From assembly GCF_004337695.1 (NCBI RefSeq), contig NZ_SJXJ01000001.1, positions 124,001 to 188,000 of the forward strand: a stretch of 64,000 nt of DNA, written 5' to 3'. The number at the start of each line of letters is the position of its first letter. Position 1 is the first letter of the stretch. Shown here piece after piece: positions 34,848-44,583 of the stretch. The translations under genes were made by a program, and so were the position numbers. Below the pieces are notes generated by a model, which did no database searches, was not told the origin of the DNA, and saw only the letters and a list, made by a program, of their open reading frames with translations. This DNA comes from Tenacibaculum sp. M341. Lineage in GTDB: Bacteria > Bacteroidota > Bacteroidia > Flavobacteriales > Flavobacteriaceae.

Positions 34848-34924
34848 AAGACTACTTTTTTAAGTAATCAAGATCAATCAAAGTAGGTTTTAAAAATTAA
34901 AACCTTGTTTAAAATATTATCATT

Positions 34925-35824
34925 GTGAAAAATAAGCTTGTAATCATTTTTTTGTGTTTATTGTATACAGCTACTAGTTTTGCTCAAGAAGAGTTAAATG
35001 CAGTAGTAGTTGTAAACGCTGATAGAGTTCAAAGTACCAATAAACAAGTTTTTAAAACGTTACAAGAATCGTTAACAGAGTTTGTAAATCAAACAAAGTG
35101 GACAAATAAAAAGTTTTTACCACAAGAACGAATTAATTGTGCTTTCACAATTATCATAAATGAGCAAAATTCTAATAATTTTTCTGCAAGTTTACAAATA
35201 CAATCAGCGCGTCCCGTTTATAATTCAACATACGAAACACCTACTTTAAATATTAATGACACTAGTTTAAACTTTCAATACAATGAGTTTGAGCCATTAA
35301 TATTCAATCCTAATTCATTCGATTCTAACTTAGTATCTACGATGGTTTTTTATATCTATGTAATATTAGGAGTAGACGCTGATACTTTCTCTCTAAAAGG
35401 TGGTGAAAATTACTTTAAGCAAGCGCAAAATGTTATGTTGCAAGCGCAACAAAGTGGTGATCCTGCTTGGGAAAACAAAATTGGTGAACAAAATAGGTTT
35501 GCTTTAATAGATAGTTTTTTATCTACTAAGTTTAGTGAATTAAGAAAAATCTACTACAACTACCATAGAAACGGATTTGATGTTTTCTTAGACAATGAGG
35601 TAAATGCTAAAAGAACAATAGCATCAAGTTTAATACAATTAGAAGAGTTATTTAATGTAACTGTTGGTAATTATATGATTCGTCTTTTCTTAGATGCTAA
35701 GGCTAATGAAATCGCTTCTACTTTCTCTCAAGGTAAAAGTTCAGGAAAAGAACTAAAGCTTAAAGAAACATTACAAAGAATAGCACCTACTCAAGGTCAA
35801 GTTTGGAAAGAAATTAAGCAATAA
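34925..35824 (+). CDS. porD: PorD/DUF4835 family protein (T9SS-associated)
   Basis: A 299-residue periplasmic or outer-membrane protein with signal peptide (ending ATSFAQ). The sequence EELNAVVVVNADRVQSTNKQVFKTLQESLTEFVNQTKWTNKKFLPQERINCAFTI is characteristic of DUF4835, annotated in databases as type IX secretion protein PorD. It follows coaBC, its usual neighbour in Flavobacteriia. The exact role in T9SS is not settled; the exported amylase and phosphodiesterase show that T9SS operates in this organism. Confidence 0.82.
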   Translation: MKNKLVIIFLCLLYTATSFAQEELNAVVVVNADRVQSTNKQVFKTLQESLTEFVNQTKWTNKKFLPQERINCAFTIIINEQNSNNFSASLQIQSARPVYNSTYETPTLNINDTSLNFQYNEFEPLIFNPNSFDSNLVSTMVFYIYVILGVDADTFSLKGGENYFKQAQNVMLQAQQSGDPAWENKIGEQNRFALIDSFLSTKFSELRKIYYNYHRNGFDVFLDNEVNAKRTIASSLIQLEELFNVTVGNYMIRLFLDAKANEIASTFSQGKSSGKELKLKETLQRIAPTQGQVWKEIKQ

Positions 35825-35939
35825 TTTTATAGTACTATATTATATTTCATTTACATTAGGTGTTTTAATTTGGTATACTTTTTGAATAACTTTCATATGT
35901 TAAAAACATAGTAAGAGTTTTTAAAATGTTATATTTGTG

Positions 35940-35947
35940 TATGTTAT
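35940..35947 (+). promoter_or_regulatory. -7 element before small secreted protein gene
   Basis: TATATTTG matches TAnnTTTG, 39 bases before the start at 35987. Confidence 0.5.
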
Positions 35948-35986
35948 CCTCTAGATAATATATTTACCCCAATTATTATATACCTT

Positions 35987-36346
35987 ATGAAAAAAGTTTT
36001 TTCTGTAATCTTATGTATGTTAAGTATTCAAATTTGTATTTCTCAAACTGATGATGATTATGATCAAGAATTAAAAAAAATTTCAACATCTTTTAATAGT
36101 AAAGATTTTAAAAGTATTTATACTTCCTTTGATGCGTCTTATCAATCAACAAATCCAGAGGCAGATTTTATTAAAATGATGGGTGATTATTTCAGTGAAT
36201 TAGGACAAATAACATCTTCAGAGTTCTGGATGGAAGGTGAAGCAGGCAACTGTTATCTATTAGAGTTTGATAATGCTTCTATGGTGTTAATTTTAAAGTT
36301 ATCAGCAGATAAAAAAATAACACAATTTACTATTGACGAATATTAG
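35987..36346 (+). CDS. Small secreted protein (DUF3887-like)
   Basis: A 119-residue protein with signal peptide (VILCMLSIQICISQ). The mature domain has the NTF2-like pattern of DUF3887: a helix (DYDQELKKISTSFNSKDFKSIYTSFDASYQ), then GDYFSELGQITSSEFW and a terminal beta-strand ILKLSADKKITQFTIDEY. In flavobacteria such domains often precede serine hydrolases; here it stands alone. Family call is tentative. Confidence 0.65.
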   Translation: MKKVFSVILCMLSIQICISQTDDDYDQELKKISTSFNSKDFKSIYTSFDASYQSTNPEADFIKMMGDYFSELGQITSSEFWMEGEAGNCYLLEFDNASMVLILKLSADKKITQFTIDEY

Positions 36347-36371
36347 TCAAATTGATCAATAAAGTTAAAAA

Positions 36372-36407
36372 GAAAAGTCTATCAATTTTTGATAGATTTT
36401 TCTTTTT
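36372..36407. terminator. Bidirectional terminator (small protein / EamA gene)
   Basis: GAAAAGTCTATCAA pairs with TTGATAGATTTTTC (one G-U pair), followed by a long T tract on the plus strand. It lies between converging genes. Confidence 0.75.
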
Positions 36408-37328
36408 TTATGCTTTTTGTGAGGTATTCACTTTTGTTTTAGTAACTCTTTTTCTAGATGTTATAAAGTACACACCTGCAAGTAAAATTGCAGAAGCTAA
36501 AATAGATTGATTGGTTAATTTTTCATCTAAAATAGCCCAACCTAATAATAAGGCAATCACTGGATTGACATATGCAGAAGTAGTAACTTTTTCTGGAGAA
36601 ACGTTCTTTAGTAAATAATTAAATGCAGTAAAAGCTACAATACTGCCAAAAAAGATTAACGCAACCATTACAAGCTGTACCTTTGGACTAATATTCAATA
36701 TTGCTGTTGTGTCTTCTTTAAAAATAAAACTACAAAAGAAAAGCATTAAACTAGCTATGATCATTTGATAGCCAGTACTTACAAAAAAGTTTTTAGGTAA
36801 ATCGGCTTTTGAAACAAAAACACTTCCATAACTCCAGCTTAATACACAAGTAAGAATCATAAAAATTCCTATAATCATACCATCTGAAGTAGCTATTTGT
36901 TCTTGGCTTACCAAAAGGTACATACCTACCATACCTAATAACACACCAATAATTGATTTTCTTTGCATTTTTTTACCATCTATTAACCGAAGTAAGAATA
37001 ATACAAATAAAGGCTGTGTAGAAGCCAGTAAAGCAGCAAATCCACTATCTACAAATTTTAACGCCCAAACAAATACACCATTACCGTACACAAGAAATAA
37101 AAAGCCTGCAATAGTTGTATTTAAAAGCTGTTTCTTTGTAATCTTTAATGGATGATTCAATAGTTTAGCTATAATCATTATTAAAATACCTGCAATACCA
37201 AATCGAATAGAAGAGATAAGTAAAGGAGGTATTTCTGTAACTGCAATCTTATTTAAAAGATATGTAGATCCCCAGATTACATAAATTGAAAAAAAAGAAA
37301 TTATTATTAGAAGTTTAGATCTAGTCAT
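36408..37328 (-). CDS. EamA-family (DMT) transporter
   Basis: A ten-helix drug/metabolite-type exporter of about 306 residues, using the start MTRSKLLIIISFFSIYVIWG (37328) rather than a longer frame from 37358. Two EamA halves are visible: the first with IWGSTYLLNKIAVTEIPPLLISSIRF, the second with LSWSYGSVFVSKAD and the C-terminal VNPVIALLLGWAILDEKLTNQSILASAIL. Substrate unknown; relatives export amino acids or nucleosides. Confidence 0.88.
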   Translation of the reverse strand: MTRSKLLIIISFFSIYVIWGSTYLLNKIAVTEIPPLLISSIRFGIAGILIMIIAKLLNHPLKITKKQLLNTTIAGFLFLVYGNGVFVWALKFVDSGFAALLASTQPLFVLFLLRLIDGKKMQRKSIIGVLLGMVGMYLLVSQEQIATSDGMIIGIFMILTCVLSWSYGSVFVSKADLPKNFFVSTGYQMIIASLMLFFCSFIFKEDTTAILNISPKVQLVMVALIFFGSIVAFTAFNYLLKNVSPEKVTTSAYVNPVIALLLGWAILDEKLTNQSILASAILLAGVYFITSRKRVTKTKVNTSQKA

Positions 37329-37438
37329 GTAGTTGATTTTAGTGTAAAGGTAAAACACTTCTTACAAAATCAAATACTAATTTTTAGATAAAAAACAGTC
37401 TTTAAATAATAGCTATAACTACTCTATAAGTTCAAAAG

Positions 37439-38374
37439 TTATATAACACTTTCAAAGTATTTTATCACTTTTAATAACCCATCATCTAAAGATATTTTAG
37501 GTTCCCAGCTATTCAAGGTTTTTTTAGCTAACGAAATATCAGGTTTACGCTGCATAGGATCATCCTCTGGTAATGGTTCAAAAATAATTTTTGAAGAGGA
37601 ATTGGTGATTTCTATGATTTTTTCAGCCAGATTTAAAATAGAAAACTCGGCAGGATTACCAATGTTTATAGGTCCGGTAATAGTATCATCAGTATTCATC
37701 ATTCGAATCATTCCTTCAATTAGATCATCTACATACTGAAAACTTCTAGTTTGGTTTCCTTTTCCATAAATGGTAATGTTTTCGCCTTTTAAAGCTTGTA
37801 CAATAAAATTAGAGATAACTCTACCATCATTAGTGTTCATTCTTGTTCCGTAGGTATTAAAAATTCGAATGATTTTAATACGAACATCATTTTGTTTGTG
37901 GTAATTAATGAATAAAGATTCAGCACAACGTTTTCCTTCATCATAGCAAGAACGTAAGCCAATCGGATTTACATTTCCCCAGTAACTTTCTGGTTGAGGA
38001 TGTATTTTAGGATCACCGTATACTTCACTTGTTGATGCTTGTAATATTTTAGCGTCAATTCGTTTAGCCAAACCTAACATATTAGTAGCACCTACCACAG
38101 ATGTTTTAATAGTTTTAATAGGATCGTGTTGATAGTGAATAGGGGAAGCAGGGCATGCTAAATTATACACTTCATCTACTTCTGCAAAATAGGGTTCTGT
38201 AATGTCGTGTCTTACAATTTCAAAATATGGGTTATCTAGTAAATGAATGATATTTTTTTTACTTCCTGTAAAATAATTATCTAAACTAATAACTTCGTTT
38301 CCTTCGTTTAATAAACGTTCACATAAATGCGAACCTATAAAGCCTGCGCCTCCTGTAACTAATATTCTTTTCAC
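37439..38374 (-). CDS. UDP-glucuronate decarboxylase (UDP-xylose synthase type)
   Basis: A 311-residue extended SDR enzyme that makes UDP-xylose from UDP-glucuronate. NAD site [17 protein letters not shown]; catalytic region [39 protein letters not shown] with the Tyr-x-x-x-Lys pair; and TMNTNDGRV-like segment [15 protein letters not shown]. Together these separate it from epimerases. It is one base from the glycosyltransferase gene, implying a polysaccharide role with UDP-xylose as donor. Confidence 0.88.
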   Translation of the reverse strand: MKRILVTGGAGFIGSHLCERLLNEGNEVISLDNYFTGSKKNIIHLLDNPYFEIVRHDITEPYFAEVDEVYNLACPASPIHYQHDPIKTIKTSVVGATNMLGLAKRIDAKILQASTSEVYGDPKIHPQPESYWGNVNPIGLRSCYDEGKRCAESLFINYHKQNDVRIKIIRIFNTYGTRMNTNDGRVISNFIVQALKGENITIYGKGNQTRSFQYVDDLIEGMIRMMNTDDTITGPINIGNPAEFSILNLAEKIIEITNSSSKIIFEPLPEDDPMQRKPDISLAKKTLNSWEPKISLDDGLLKVIKYFESVI

Positions 38375-39379
38375 TTATTTAAAAAATAATTTTGGAAATT
38401 GTTTTTGTGGATCTCTATTTAGTAAGCGAATGTAAAAAGTAGATTTTAAAAAAGCCAATCCATATCCAAAAAATTGAACAAATACTGCATAAATACTTAA
38501 AAAAGCAACTTTAATACTTTTATTAAGTATCATAGAATGTAAAAACAGTAATAATAAATAGCCAGCAAGTGGTGCTATAAACAATGGTGTAATTACAATT
38601 GAAAGTAGTACTGATAAAATGGTAAACAACACAAATGCTCCCGGAAACCAAAAAGTAATTTTAGCAGTTGTTGGGTGCCATTTTGTTAATATTGGACGAA
38701 CTAATCCGAATTTTTTTACTTGAGTGTGGAATTTCTTCCAAGAAATACGTCTTTTATGATAAACGTATGCATTGGGTAAAAAACCGGTTTTAAAACCTTT
38801 GTTTACGATTCTTTGTGACAAATCAGGATCTTCCCCTGGATGTATTTTTGAAAACCCTTCTGTAGCTTCAAACGCTTCCTTAGAAATTCCCATATTGAAG
38901 CTTCGAGGTTCAAATTTTTGGACTTTCATTTTTCCTCCTCTAATTCCACCAGTGGTAAAGAAGGAAGTCATTACATAATTAATAGCTTTTTGTAAATCAG
39001 TAAAGCTATCATGAGCAGCATCAGAACCACCAAAGCAATCAAGATAATTAGATGTTAAATAAGTGTCTATAGTACTTAAATAATGACTTGGTAAAATAAC
39101 ATCAGAATCTAAAATTATAAAGTAGTTACCAGAAGCCCTCATCATTCCATAATTTCTAGAATCACCAGGACCAGAATTTTCTTTATAGAAATAAGTAATA
39201 TTTAATTGCTTTTTATATTTCTGAACGATTTCTTCAGATGTTAATGAAGAACCATCTTCAACAATTACTATTTCATATTCTTTTTGAAAATCTTGTTTGG
39301 TAAAACTTTCTAAAAGTTCTTCTATTTCATCTGGTCGGTTATAAACAGGAATAATTAACGATAAACGAATTTCCGTCAT
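38375..39379 (-). CDS. Membrane glycosyltransferase family 2
   Basis: A 334-residue GT-A fold transferase. The nucleotide-sugar site has LSLIIPVYNRPDEIEELLESF and the DxD motif in YFIILDSDVILP; GEDPDLSQRI supplies the acceptor/catalytic acid region. Two to three C-terminal hydrophobic segments (about residues 235-310) anchor it in the inner membrane. It overlaps the upstream DUF3050 gene by four bases and abuts the UDP-glucuronate decarboxylase gene, so the three form an operon, probably for a surface glycan or glycolipid. Confidence 0.9.
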   Translation of the reverse strand: MTEIRLSLIIPVYNRPDEIEELLESFTKQDFQKEYEIVIVEDGSSLTSEEIVQKYKKQLNITYFYKENSGPGDSRNYGMMRASGNYFIILDSDVILPSHYLSTIDTYLTSNYLDCFGGSDAAHDSFTDLQKAINYVMTSFFTTGGIRGGKMKVQKFEPRSFNMGISKEAFEATEGFSKIHPGEDPDLSQRIVNKGFKTGFLPNAYVYHKRRISWKKFHTQVKKFGLVRPILTKWHPTTAKITFWFPGAFVLFTILSVLLSIVITPLFIAPLAGYLLLLFLHSMILNKSIKVAFLSIYAVFVQFFGYGLAFLKSTFYIRLLNRDPQKQFPKLFFK

Positions 39380-40155
39380 GCTAGAATAGGATTTTTAATT
39401 TTTTTGGAGATACCATCCCATAATTCAATACGTTTTAAAATAGAAGCTTTTGCATAAGTTGATACTTCATTCCATTTTTCATCATCATCACCGCATAATT
39501 CAGCAATCATTTGAAGTGCTAATGGACCATGTTCATCACCATCCAATTCTATATGACGATGAAGGTAATAACTCAGTTTTACAAACTCTTTATCTTCTTC
39601 TATTTCTGCTTTTTTAATGATGTTTAAAAACATATCAGGAATAATGTCCTCTCTACCAAACGTAAAACTAGCCGCAATAATATGTGGTTTTCTTGTTTTT
39701 ATGACATCAAATGTAAAATTGACAAAATTTTTGGTTTCTTCAGCAATATTATATTCATTTAAAAGAGTTTTAATTGATTCAATATCTGTGACTTGTTTAA
39801 TAAAACTGTTTATTTGAGATGTACTTGCACCAATCTCATTCATGGCATCTATGTACATTTCATAATGACTTTTGGTTACTCCGTTTTCATTAACATCAGT
39901 TTCTTCACCCTGAACAATTTCATTGATAAAACGAGCAGTAACAGAGCTTTCAACAGGTTTCCATGGTATGCTTACACATGTAAGTTGTTGTTGTAGAGCT
40001 TTTAAAAGCGACATAAAATCCCAAACAGCAAAAACATGTTCTTCCATAAAAGCTTTCACATCCTCTAGTTCATTTAACACCGAATACAATTCGTGTTTAT
40101 CCAATTTGTCTTGTAAAGACTTTAATTCTTCTTCTATTTGTTTTAGTCTACTCAT
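39376..40155 (-). CDS. DUF3050 protein (heme-oxygenase-like fold)
   Basis: A 259-residue helical protein of family DUF3050, which I place in the heme-oxygenase-like/diiron group by its pattern EEHVFAVWDFMSLLKALQQQLTCV (Glu/His in the first helix), ASFTFGREDIIPDMF and YYLHRHIELDGDEHGPLAL (His-x-x-His/Glu ligands). A metal-dependent oxidase activity is possible but unproven. First gene of the glycosyltransferase/UDP-xylose operon. Confidence 0.8.
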   Translation of the reverse strand: MSRLKQIEEELKSLQDKLDKHELYSVLNELEDVKAFMEEHVFAVWDFMSLLKALQQQLTCVSIPWKPVESSVTARFINEIVQGEETDVNENGVTKSHYEMYIDAMNEIGASTSQINSFIKQVTDIESIKTLLNEYNIAEETKNFVNFTFDVIKTRKPHIIAASFTFGREDIIPDMFLNIIKKAEIEEDKEFVKLSYYLHRHIELDGDEHGPLALQMIAELCGDDDEKWNEVSTYAKASILKRIELWDGISKKIKNPILA

Positions 40156-40170
40156 CCCAAAAATTTTTCA

Positions 40171-40201
40171 ATAAAAAATGCAAATCAAATTGATTTGCAT
40201 T
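40171..40201 (-). terminator. fabI terminator
   Basis: AATGCAAATCAA and TTGATTTGCATT are 12-base complementary arms, followed on the minus strand by a T run. It separates fabI from the DUF3050 operon. Confidence 0.75.
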
Positions 40202-40218
40202 CGATTATTTAGTTAGTA

Positions 40219-41031
40219 TTATTCTTCTGCAAAACGTTCCATCACTGCATCACTAACTCCCATGTTAGAAAAACCTCCATCATGAAATAAGTTTTGTAGT
40301 GTTACTTTCTTAGTAAGGTCAGAAAACAATGTAATAGTATAATCTGCACATTCTAATGCAGTAGCATTACCTAAAGGAGACATTTTTTCAGCATAACTGA
40401 TAAAACCGTCAAATCCTTTAACTCCTTGACCAGCTGTTGTTGGAGTAGGAGATTGTGATATTGTATTTACACGTACTTTGTGATCTCTTCCGAAGAAATA
40501 ACCAAAACTACGAGCAATAGATTCTAAATAAGCTTTGTTATCAGCCATATCATTATAATCAGGAAAAACTCTTTGTGCCGCCATGTAAGTCAATGCAACA
40601 ATACTACCCCATTCGTTCATGGCTTGTTTGTTGTATAACACATTCATAGTTTTATGAAAAGAAACGGCAGATACATCCCAGCCTTTAGTAGTAAAATCGT
40701 ATTTAGGATCTGTGTAATGTTTTCCTTTACGTACATTAACAGACATACCAATTGAATGTAATACGAAATCTAATTTACCACCTAAAATTTCCATAGATTT
40801 CTCAACAAGATTTGCTAAATCATCCATAGATGTTGCATCAGCAGGAATTATTTGTGAACCAGTTTTTTCAGCTAATTCATTTAATTGTCCCATACGTAAA
40901 GCGATAGGAGCATTAGTTAAAACAAATTCGGCACCTTCTTCATGGGCTCTTTCAGCTACTTTCCAAGCAATAGAATTTTGATCTAAAGCTCCAAAAATAA
41001 TTCCTTTTTTTCCTTTTAATAAATTGTACAT
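40219..41031 (-). CDS. fabI: Enoyl-[acyl-carrier-protein] reductase
   Basis: NADH-dependent reductase completing each round of fatty-acid elongation. The 270 residues show GKKGIIFGALDQNSIAWKVAE (cofactor site), LHSIGMSVN, and the active-site Tyr-x6-Lys in DYNDMADNKAYLES, followed by VRVNTISQSPTPTTAGQGV. Last gene of the recN-TPR-fabI operon (gaps of seven and eleven bases). Confidence 0.96.
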   Translation of the reverse strand: MYNLLKGKKGIIFGALDQNSIAWKVAERAHEEGAEFVLTNAPIALRMGQLNELAEKTGSQIIPADATSMDDLANLVEKSMEILGGKLDFVLHSIGMSVNVRKGKHYTDPKYDFTTKGWDVSAVSFHKTMNVLYNKQAMNEWGSIVALTYMAAQRVFPDYNDMADNKAYLESIARSFGYFFGRDHKVRVNTISQSPTPTTAGQGVKGFDGFISYAEKMSPLGNATALECADYTITLFSDLTKKVTLQNLFHDGGFSNMGVSDAVMERFAEE

Positions 41032-41042
41032 TTTGTTATTTA

Positions 41043-41558
41043 TTATTGGTTTATTAATCTCAATTTCTGAAGGAAACTCATTTTTCCTTTCACTCTGTTT
41101 ATAGATGCATAAATAGCATCTAAGGCTTTATTGTTTAAAGTTTCTTTAACTGCAAGCTTATAATGTTTATGGGCTTCCATAATTTCGCCTTTTAATTCAT
41201 ACGCCTGTCCCATTTTGTTTAAAATAGTTGATTTATCTACCACAGAAGTACGAACTATTTTTTCTCCAAAACTAATCATGTCATCATACATATTCATATC
41301 AATTAATAAATAAGCATAATTACTATAAGCAGCATGATAATCTGGTGCAAACTTTACAGCTAATTCTAAATGTCTTTTGGCTTTAGGGTAATTGTTAAAC
41401 TTAATATTATATAGCCATCCTAAATGATTATGAGCTCTACCATAATCAGGAAATTCAGCTATAATTTCGTATAACATTTCTTTAGCCTCTATAATTTTAT
41501 TTTCATCTATTAATTGATCTGCTTCAAAAAATAGGTTTTCAGCTCTATTATCACTCAT
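41043..41558 (-). CDS. Tetratricopeptide-repeat protein
   Basis: A 171-residue soluble protein made of about four TPR units (EADQLIDENKIIEAKEMLYEIIAEFPDYGRAHNHLGWLY; AKRHLELAVKFAPDYHAAYSNYAYLLIDMNMY; NKMGQAYELKGEIMEAHKHYKLA). No signal peptide. Conserved between recN and fabI in related genomes as far as I recall. Likely a protein-interaction scaffold; the partner is unknown. Confidence 0.85.
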   Translation of the reverse strand: MSDNRAENLFFEADQLIDENKIIEAKEMLYEIIAEFPDYGRAHNHLGWLYNIKFNNYPKAKRHLELAVKFAPDYHAAYSNYAYLLIDMNMYDDMISFGEKIVRTSVVDKSTILNKMGQAYELKGEIMEAHKHYKLAVKETLNNKALDAIYASINRVKGKMSFLQKLRLINQ

Positions 41559-41565
41559 AAAACAC

Positions 41566-43239
41566 TTAATTTAAAAGTTCTTTTGCATGAATTAATGCGC
41601 TTTCAGAAATATCTTTTCCGCTTAGCATTTCTGCAATTTCTACAATTCGTTCTTCTTTAGTTAGTTGTTTTAAGTTAGATGTTGTTATTCCTTTTTTCTC
41701 TTCTTTATATACTTTATAGTGAGACGCACCTTTAGAAGCAATTTGAGGTAAATGTGTAATTGCCATTACTTGCATATAATTACTCATTTGTTGCATAATA
41801 TGTGCAATTTTATTTGATACTTCTCCAGAAACACCGGTGTCAATTTCATCAAAAATAATGGTAGGTAACTTTATGTTTTCAGATAAAATTTTCTTTACAG
41901 ATAACATTATTCTTGATAATTCACCTCCAGAAGCTACCTTTTTCAATTCTCCAAAACTACCTCCTTTATTAGCTGAAAATAAAAATTGTAAATCATCTTT
42001 ACCATTAGTATTGTAGGTTTCAGAATCACTTAATTCTATAGAGAATCGAGCATTTGGCATTCCTAGTTCTGATAATAAAAACTCTAATTCTTTCTTTAAA
42101 TTAGGAATGGCTTTATTTCTTGCTTTGGTTATTAATTTGGCTACTTCGTCTAGTTTATTCGCTACTTCTTGTACTTCTTTTTCTTTTTTAGTAATGATTT
42201 CAGTAGCATTTTCAACATTACCAACTTTTTCAGTTAAGCTTTCTTGTATTACTAATAATTCTTCAATGCTACTAACCATATGCTTTTTTTGAAGCGCGTA
42301 CATTAATTGTAAGCGATCATTAATTTTTTCTAGTTCAGTAGGATTGAATTCAACAGATTCATTAGCATTTTCAAGTTCTCCAACTACATCATCTAATTCA
42401 ATTTTGATACTTGTAATACGACTCGATAAATTTTCATATAATGGATCAAAAGAACTAATTTTCTGAAGATTATTTTCTAAAGAATGTAATAGGTTTTGAG
42501 CTCCAGCTTCTTCATTTGTAGCTATTTGTATAGCTTCAGATAAATTCAACTTAATATCTTCAACATTATTTAAAGCATCAAGTTTTTGCTCTAAATCTTG
42601 TTGTTCATTCGGTTGAAAATCAGCTTCTTCTAATTCTTTAAATAAATGTAGATTGTATTCGTATTGTTGATTTTCAGTTTCCTGATTATCTTTAAGTTGC
42701 TGAAGTTCTTTTTGTAATGTATTGTATTTTTTTAAGCCTCGTTTATAAGAAGCTATTCTTTTTTCATTTTTTGCTAGCGCATCAATTACAGTAAACTGAA
42801 ACTTATTATCAGATAATTGTAATGTTTGATGCTGTGAATGAATATCTATTAATTTAGACTTTAGAACATTTAACACACTTAAGGTAACAGGAGTATCATT
42901 TATAAAAGCCCTAGATTTACCAGAAGCTAAAATTTCTCTTCTGATGATGGTATGATGTTCGTAATCTAAATCATTATCAGTAAAAAAGCTTTCTAGAACA
43001 TAATTTTCTATATTAAACTCGGCTTCAACAACACACTTTTTTGTGCTGTCTTTTAAAGAGCCCAAATCAGCTCTATTACCTAATACAAGTCCTAAAGCTC
43101 CTAAAAGTATTGATTTACCCGAGCCTGTTTCACCTGTAATTATAGATAAACCTTCAGAAAAATTAATAGATAGTTGATCTATTAAAGCGTAATTATGTAT
43201 TGATAAATGTAATAACAAATTCCTTCTTTTAGAGCCCAT
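41566..43239 (-). CDS. recN: DNA repair ATPase RecN
   Basis: A 557-residue SMC-like protein for double-strand-break repair. Walker A GETGSGKSILLGALGLVLGNRADLG near the N-terminus, a long central coiled coil (about 160-370), ABC signature VASGGELSRIMLSVKKIL, Walker B LPTIIFDEIDTGVSG and the D-loop/H region MQVMAITHLPQIASKG. The true start may be a few codons downstream (around LLLHLSIHNYALID). It heads the minus-strand operon recN-TPR-fabI. Confidence 0.95.
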   Translation of the reverse strand: MGSKRRNLLLHLSIHNYALIDQLSINFSEGLSIITGETGSGKSILLGALGLVLGNRADLGSLKDSTKKCVVEAEFNIENYVLESFFTDNDLDYEHHTIIRREILASGKSRAFINDTPVTLSVLNVLKSKLIDIHSQHQTLQLSDNKFQFTVIDALAKNEKRIASYKRGLKKYNTLQKELQQLKDNQETENQQYEYNLHLFKELEEADFQPNEQQDLEQKLDALNNVEDIKLNLSEAIQIATNEEAGAQNLLHSLENNLQKISSFDPLYENLSSRITSIKIELDDVVGELENANESVEFNPTELEKINDRLQLMYALQKKHMVSSIEELLVIQESLTEKVGNVENATEIITKKEKEVQEVANKLDEVAKLITKARNKAIPNLKKELEFLLSELGMPNARFSIELSDSETYNTNGKDDLQFLFSANKGGSFGELKKVASGGELSRIMLSVKKILSENIKLPTIIFDEIDTGVSGEVSNKIAHIMQQMSNYMQVMAITHLPQIASKGASHYKVYKEEKKGITTSNLKQLTKEERIVEIAEMLSGKDISESALIHAKELLN

Positions 43240-43359
43240 AAAAATACGGAATTTACGGGAAATGAAAATAGTAAAGTGTTTTAAAAAGTAGGAAAGTTAT
43301 TAAGGATAAAAATTAGTAAGTTCAGGGAACTTAGTTTAATGGTATAAAATTGAAAGTTA

Positions 43360-43399
43360 AAAGCTAGAAGCTTGAAGAAGTCTCCAAGTTTCTAGCTTT
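43360..43399 (-). terminator. Methyltransferase gene terminator
   Basis: AAAGCTAGAAGCTTG pairs with CAAGTTTCTAGCTTT (one G-U pair) around a ten-base loop. The minus-strand exit is T-rich (TTTTAACTTT), 28 bases past the stop at 43428. Confidence 0.65.
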
Positions 43400-43427
43400 A
43401 AAAATATCTTTTTGTTATTGGTAAAAA

Positions 43428-44579
43428 CTACAATAGTGTTTCTAAATAATGATGATCTATATGATACATTTCTTTTAAACTCTCTATTTTTTTATCAATA
43501 GCTTCTATATCTTTCTTCTTTTTTGATCTACTACCAATTAACATTACGTTTTTTCGAGTATGTTCATTGCTTATAAACTCAAAAACTTTGGTGTTGTAAT
43601 TAAACTTCTCTAAAATTAAAGATCTAATAGTATCTGTAATCATTTCAAACTGACGCTCTTTAAAGATTCCGAATTTCAATAAAGGACTTTCTTGCTCTTT
43701 TCCTTTAACTTGTTGACGAACTTGTTTATGACAGCAAGGAGCGCAAATAATTAATTCAGATTTAGCCACTAAACCTTTGTAAATAGCATCGTCAGTAGCA
43801 GTGTCGCAAGCGTGAAGTGCGATTAAAATATCTATTTTGTCATTATCATATTCTTGAATAGATTGTGCTATAAAGTTCAAGTCGTTAAACTCACATTTTT
43901 TAGCAATATCATTACAATAATCAACTAAATACTCTCTTAATTCAATACCAGTAACAGTAACATTGTATTTTTTAATGTTTACTAAATAATCATACAAAGC
44001 AAAAGTTAAATACCCTTTTCCAGACCCCATATCAACAATTTGTAATTGTTTATTGGTATCTACAGAAGATAATAAACCTTCAATAATTTCTAAATACTTA
44101 TTTATTTGACGGTATTTATCAGCCATTTTAGGAATTACATTGTTATTAACATCTGTAATGCCTAAAAAATGTAAGTACTTTCCAAGTTGAGCCCTTTTTT
44201 CTTTTGGCTTATCGTGTACTTCTGGAAGTTTATTTTTAAAACTCGGAGGGTTTTCTTTAAAGCTTATTTTTTTCTTCTTGGAAACAAACACTAAAAAATC
44301 TTTTTCTAAAGTAAAAAGAGTAGCTGCTTTAAACTTTTGTAACAATAGATTTTCTAGTTCGATAATACAATCTTCTAGTTTGAAGTTTTTAGTTTCATCA
44401 TATGTATTATGTCTGTAAGTAAACTGAAAAAAATCTTCGTTTTTAATTTTTACAAATCGAACATAAACATTTTGTAATTTAAAACTTTTGCTAATTACTT
44501 TACTAAGAGTAAGTTTAACAAAATTATTATCTTCAATACTTTGTTTTAGCGTATCGAATAGTGGCTCTAATGCATTCAT
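43428..44579 (-). CDS. SAM-dependent methyltransferase (METTL25/RRNAD1-like)
   Basis: A 383-residue class I methyltransferase, counted from ATG 44579 (MNALEPLFDTLKQS). An N-terminal substrate domain (about 1-140) precedes the Rossmann domain: LGKYLHFLGITDVNNNVIPKMADKYRQINKYLEIIEGLL, SAM motif IVDMGSGKGYLTFALYDYL, GIELREYLVDYC, DILIALHACDTATDDAI and CAPCCHKQVRQQV. The His-Ala-Cys-Asp and Pro-Cys-Cys-His motifs match the METTL25/RRNAD1 group; the substrate (possibly rRNA or tRNA) is unknown. The longer frame from 44624 is rejected because the promoter and a terminator palindrome lie in it. Confidence 0.85.
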   Translation of the reverse strand: MNALEPLFDTLKQSIEDNNFVKLTLSKVISKSFKLQNVYVRFVKIKNEDFFQFTYRHNTYDETKNFKLEDCIIELENLLLQKFKAATLFTLEKDFLVFVSKKKKISFKENPPSFKNKLPEVHDKPKEKRAQLGKYLHFLGITDVNNNVIPKMADKYRQINKYLEIIEGLLSSVDTNKQLQIVDMGSGKGYLTFALYDYLVNIKKYNVTVTGIELREYLVDYCNDIAKKCEFNDLNFIAQSIQEYDNDKIDILIALHACDTATDDAIYKGLVAKSELIICAPCCHKQVRQQVKGKEQESPLLKFGIFKERQFEMITDTIRSLILEKFNYNTKVFEFISNEHTRKNVMLIGSRSKKKKDIEAIDKKIESLKEMYHIDHHYLETLL

Positions 44580-44583
44580 GTTG

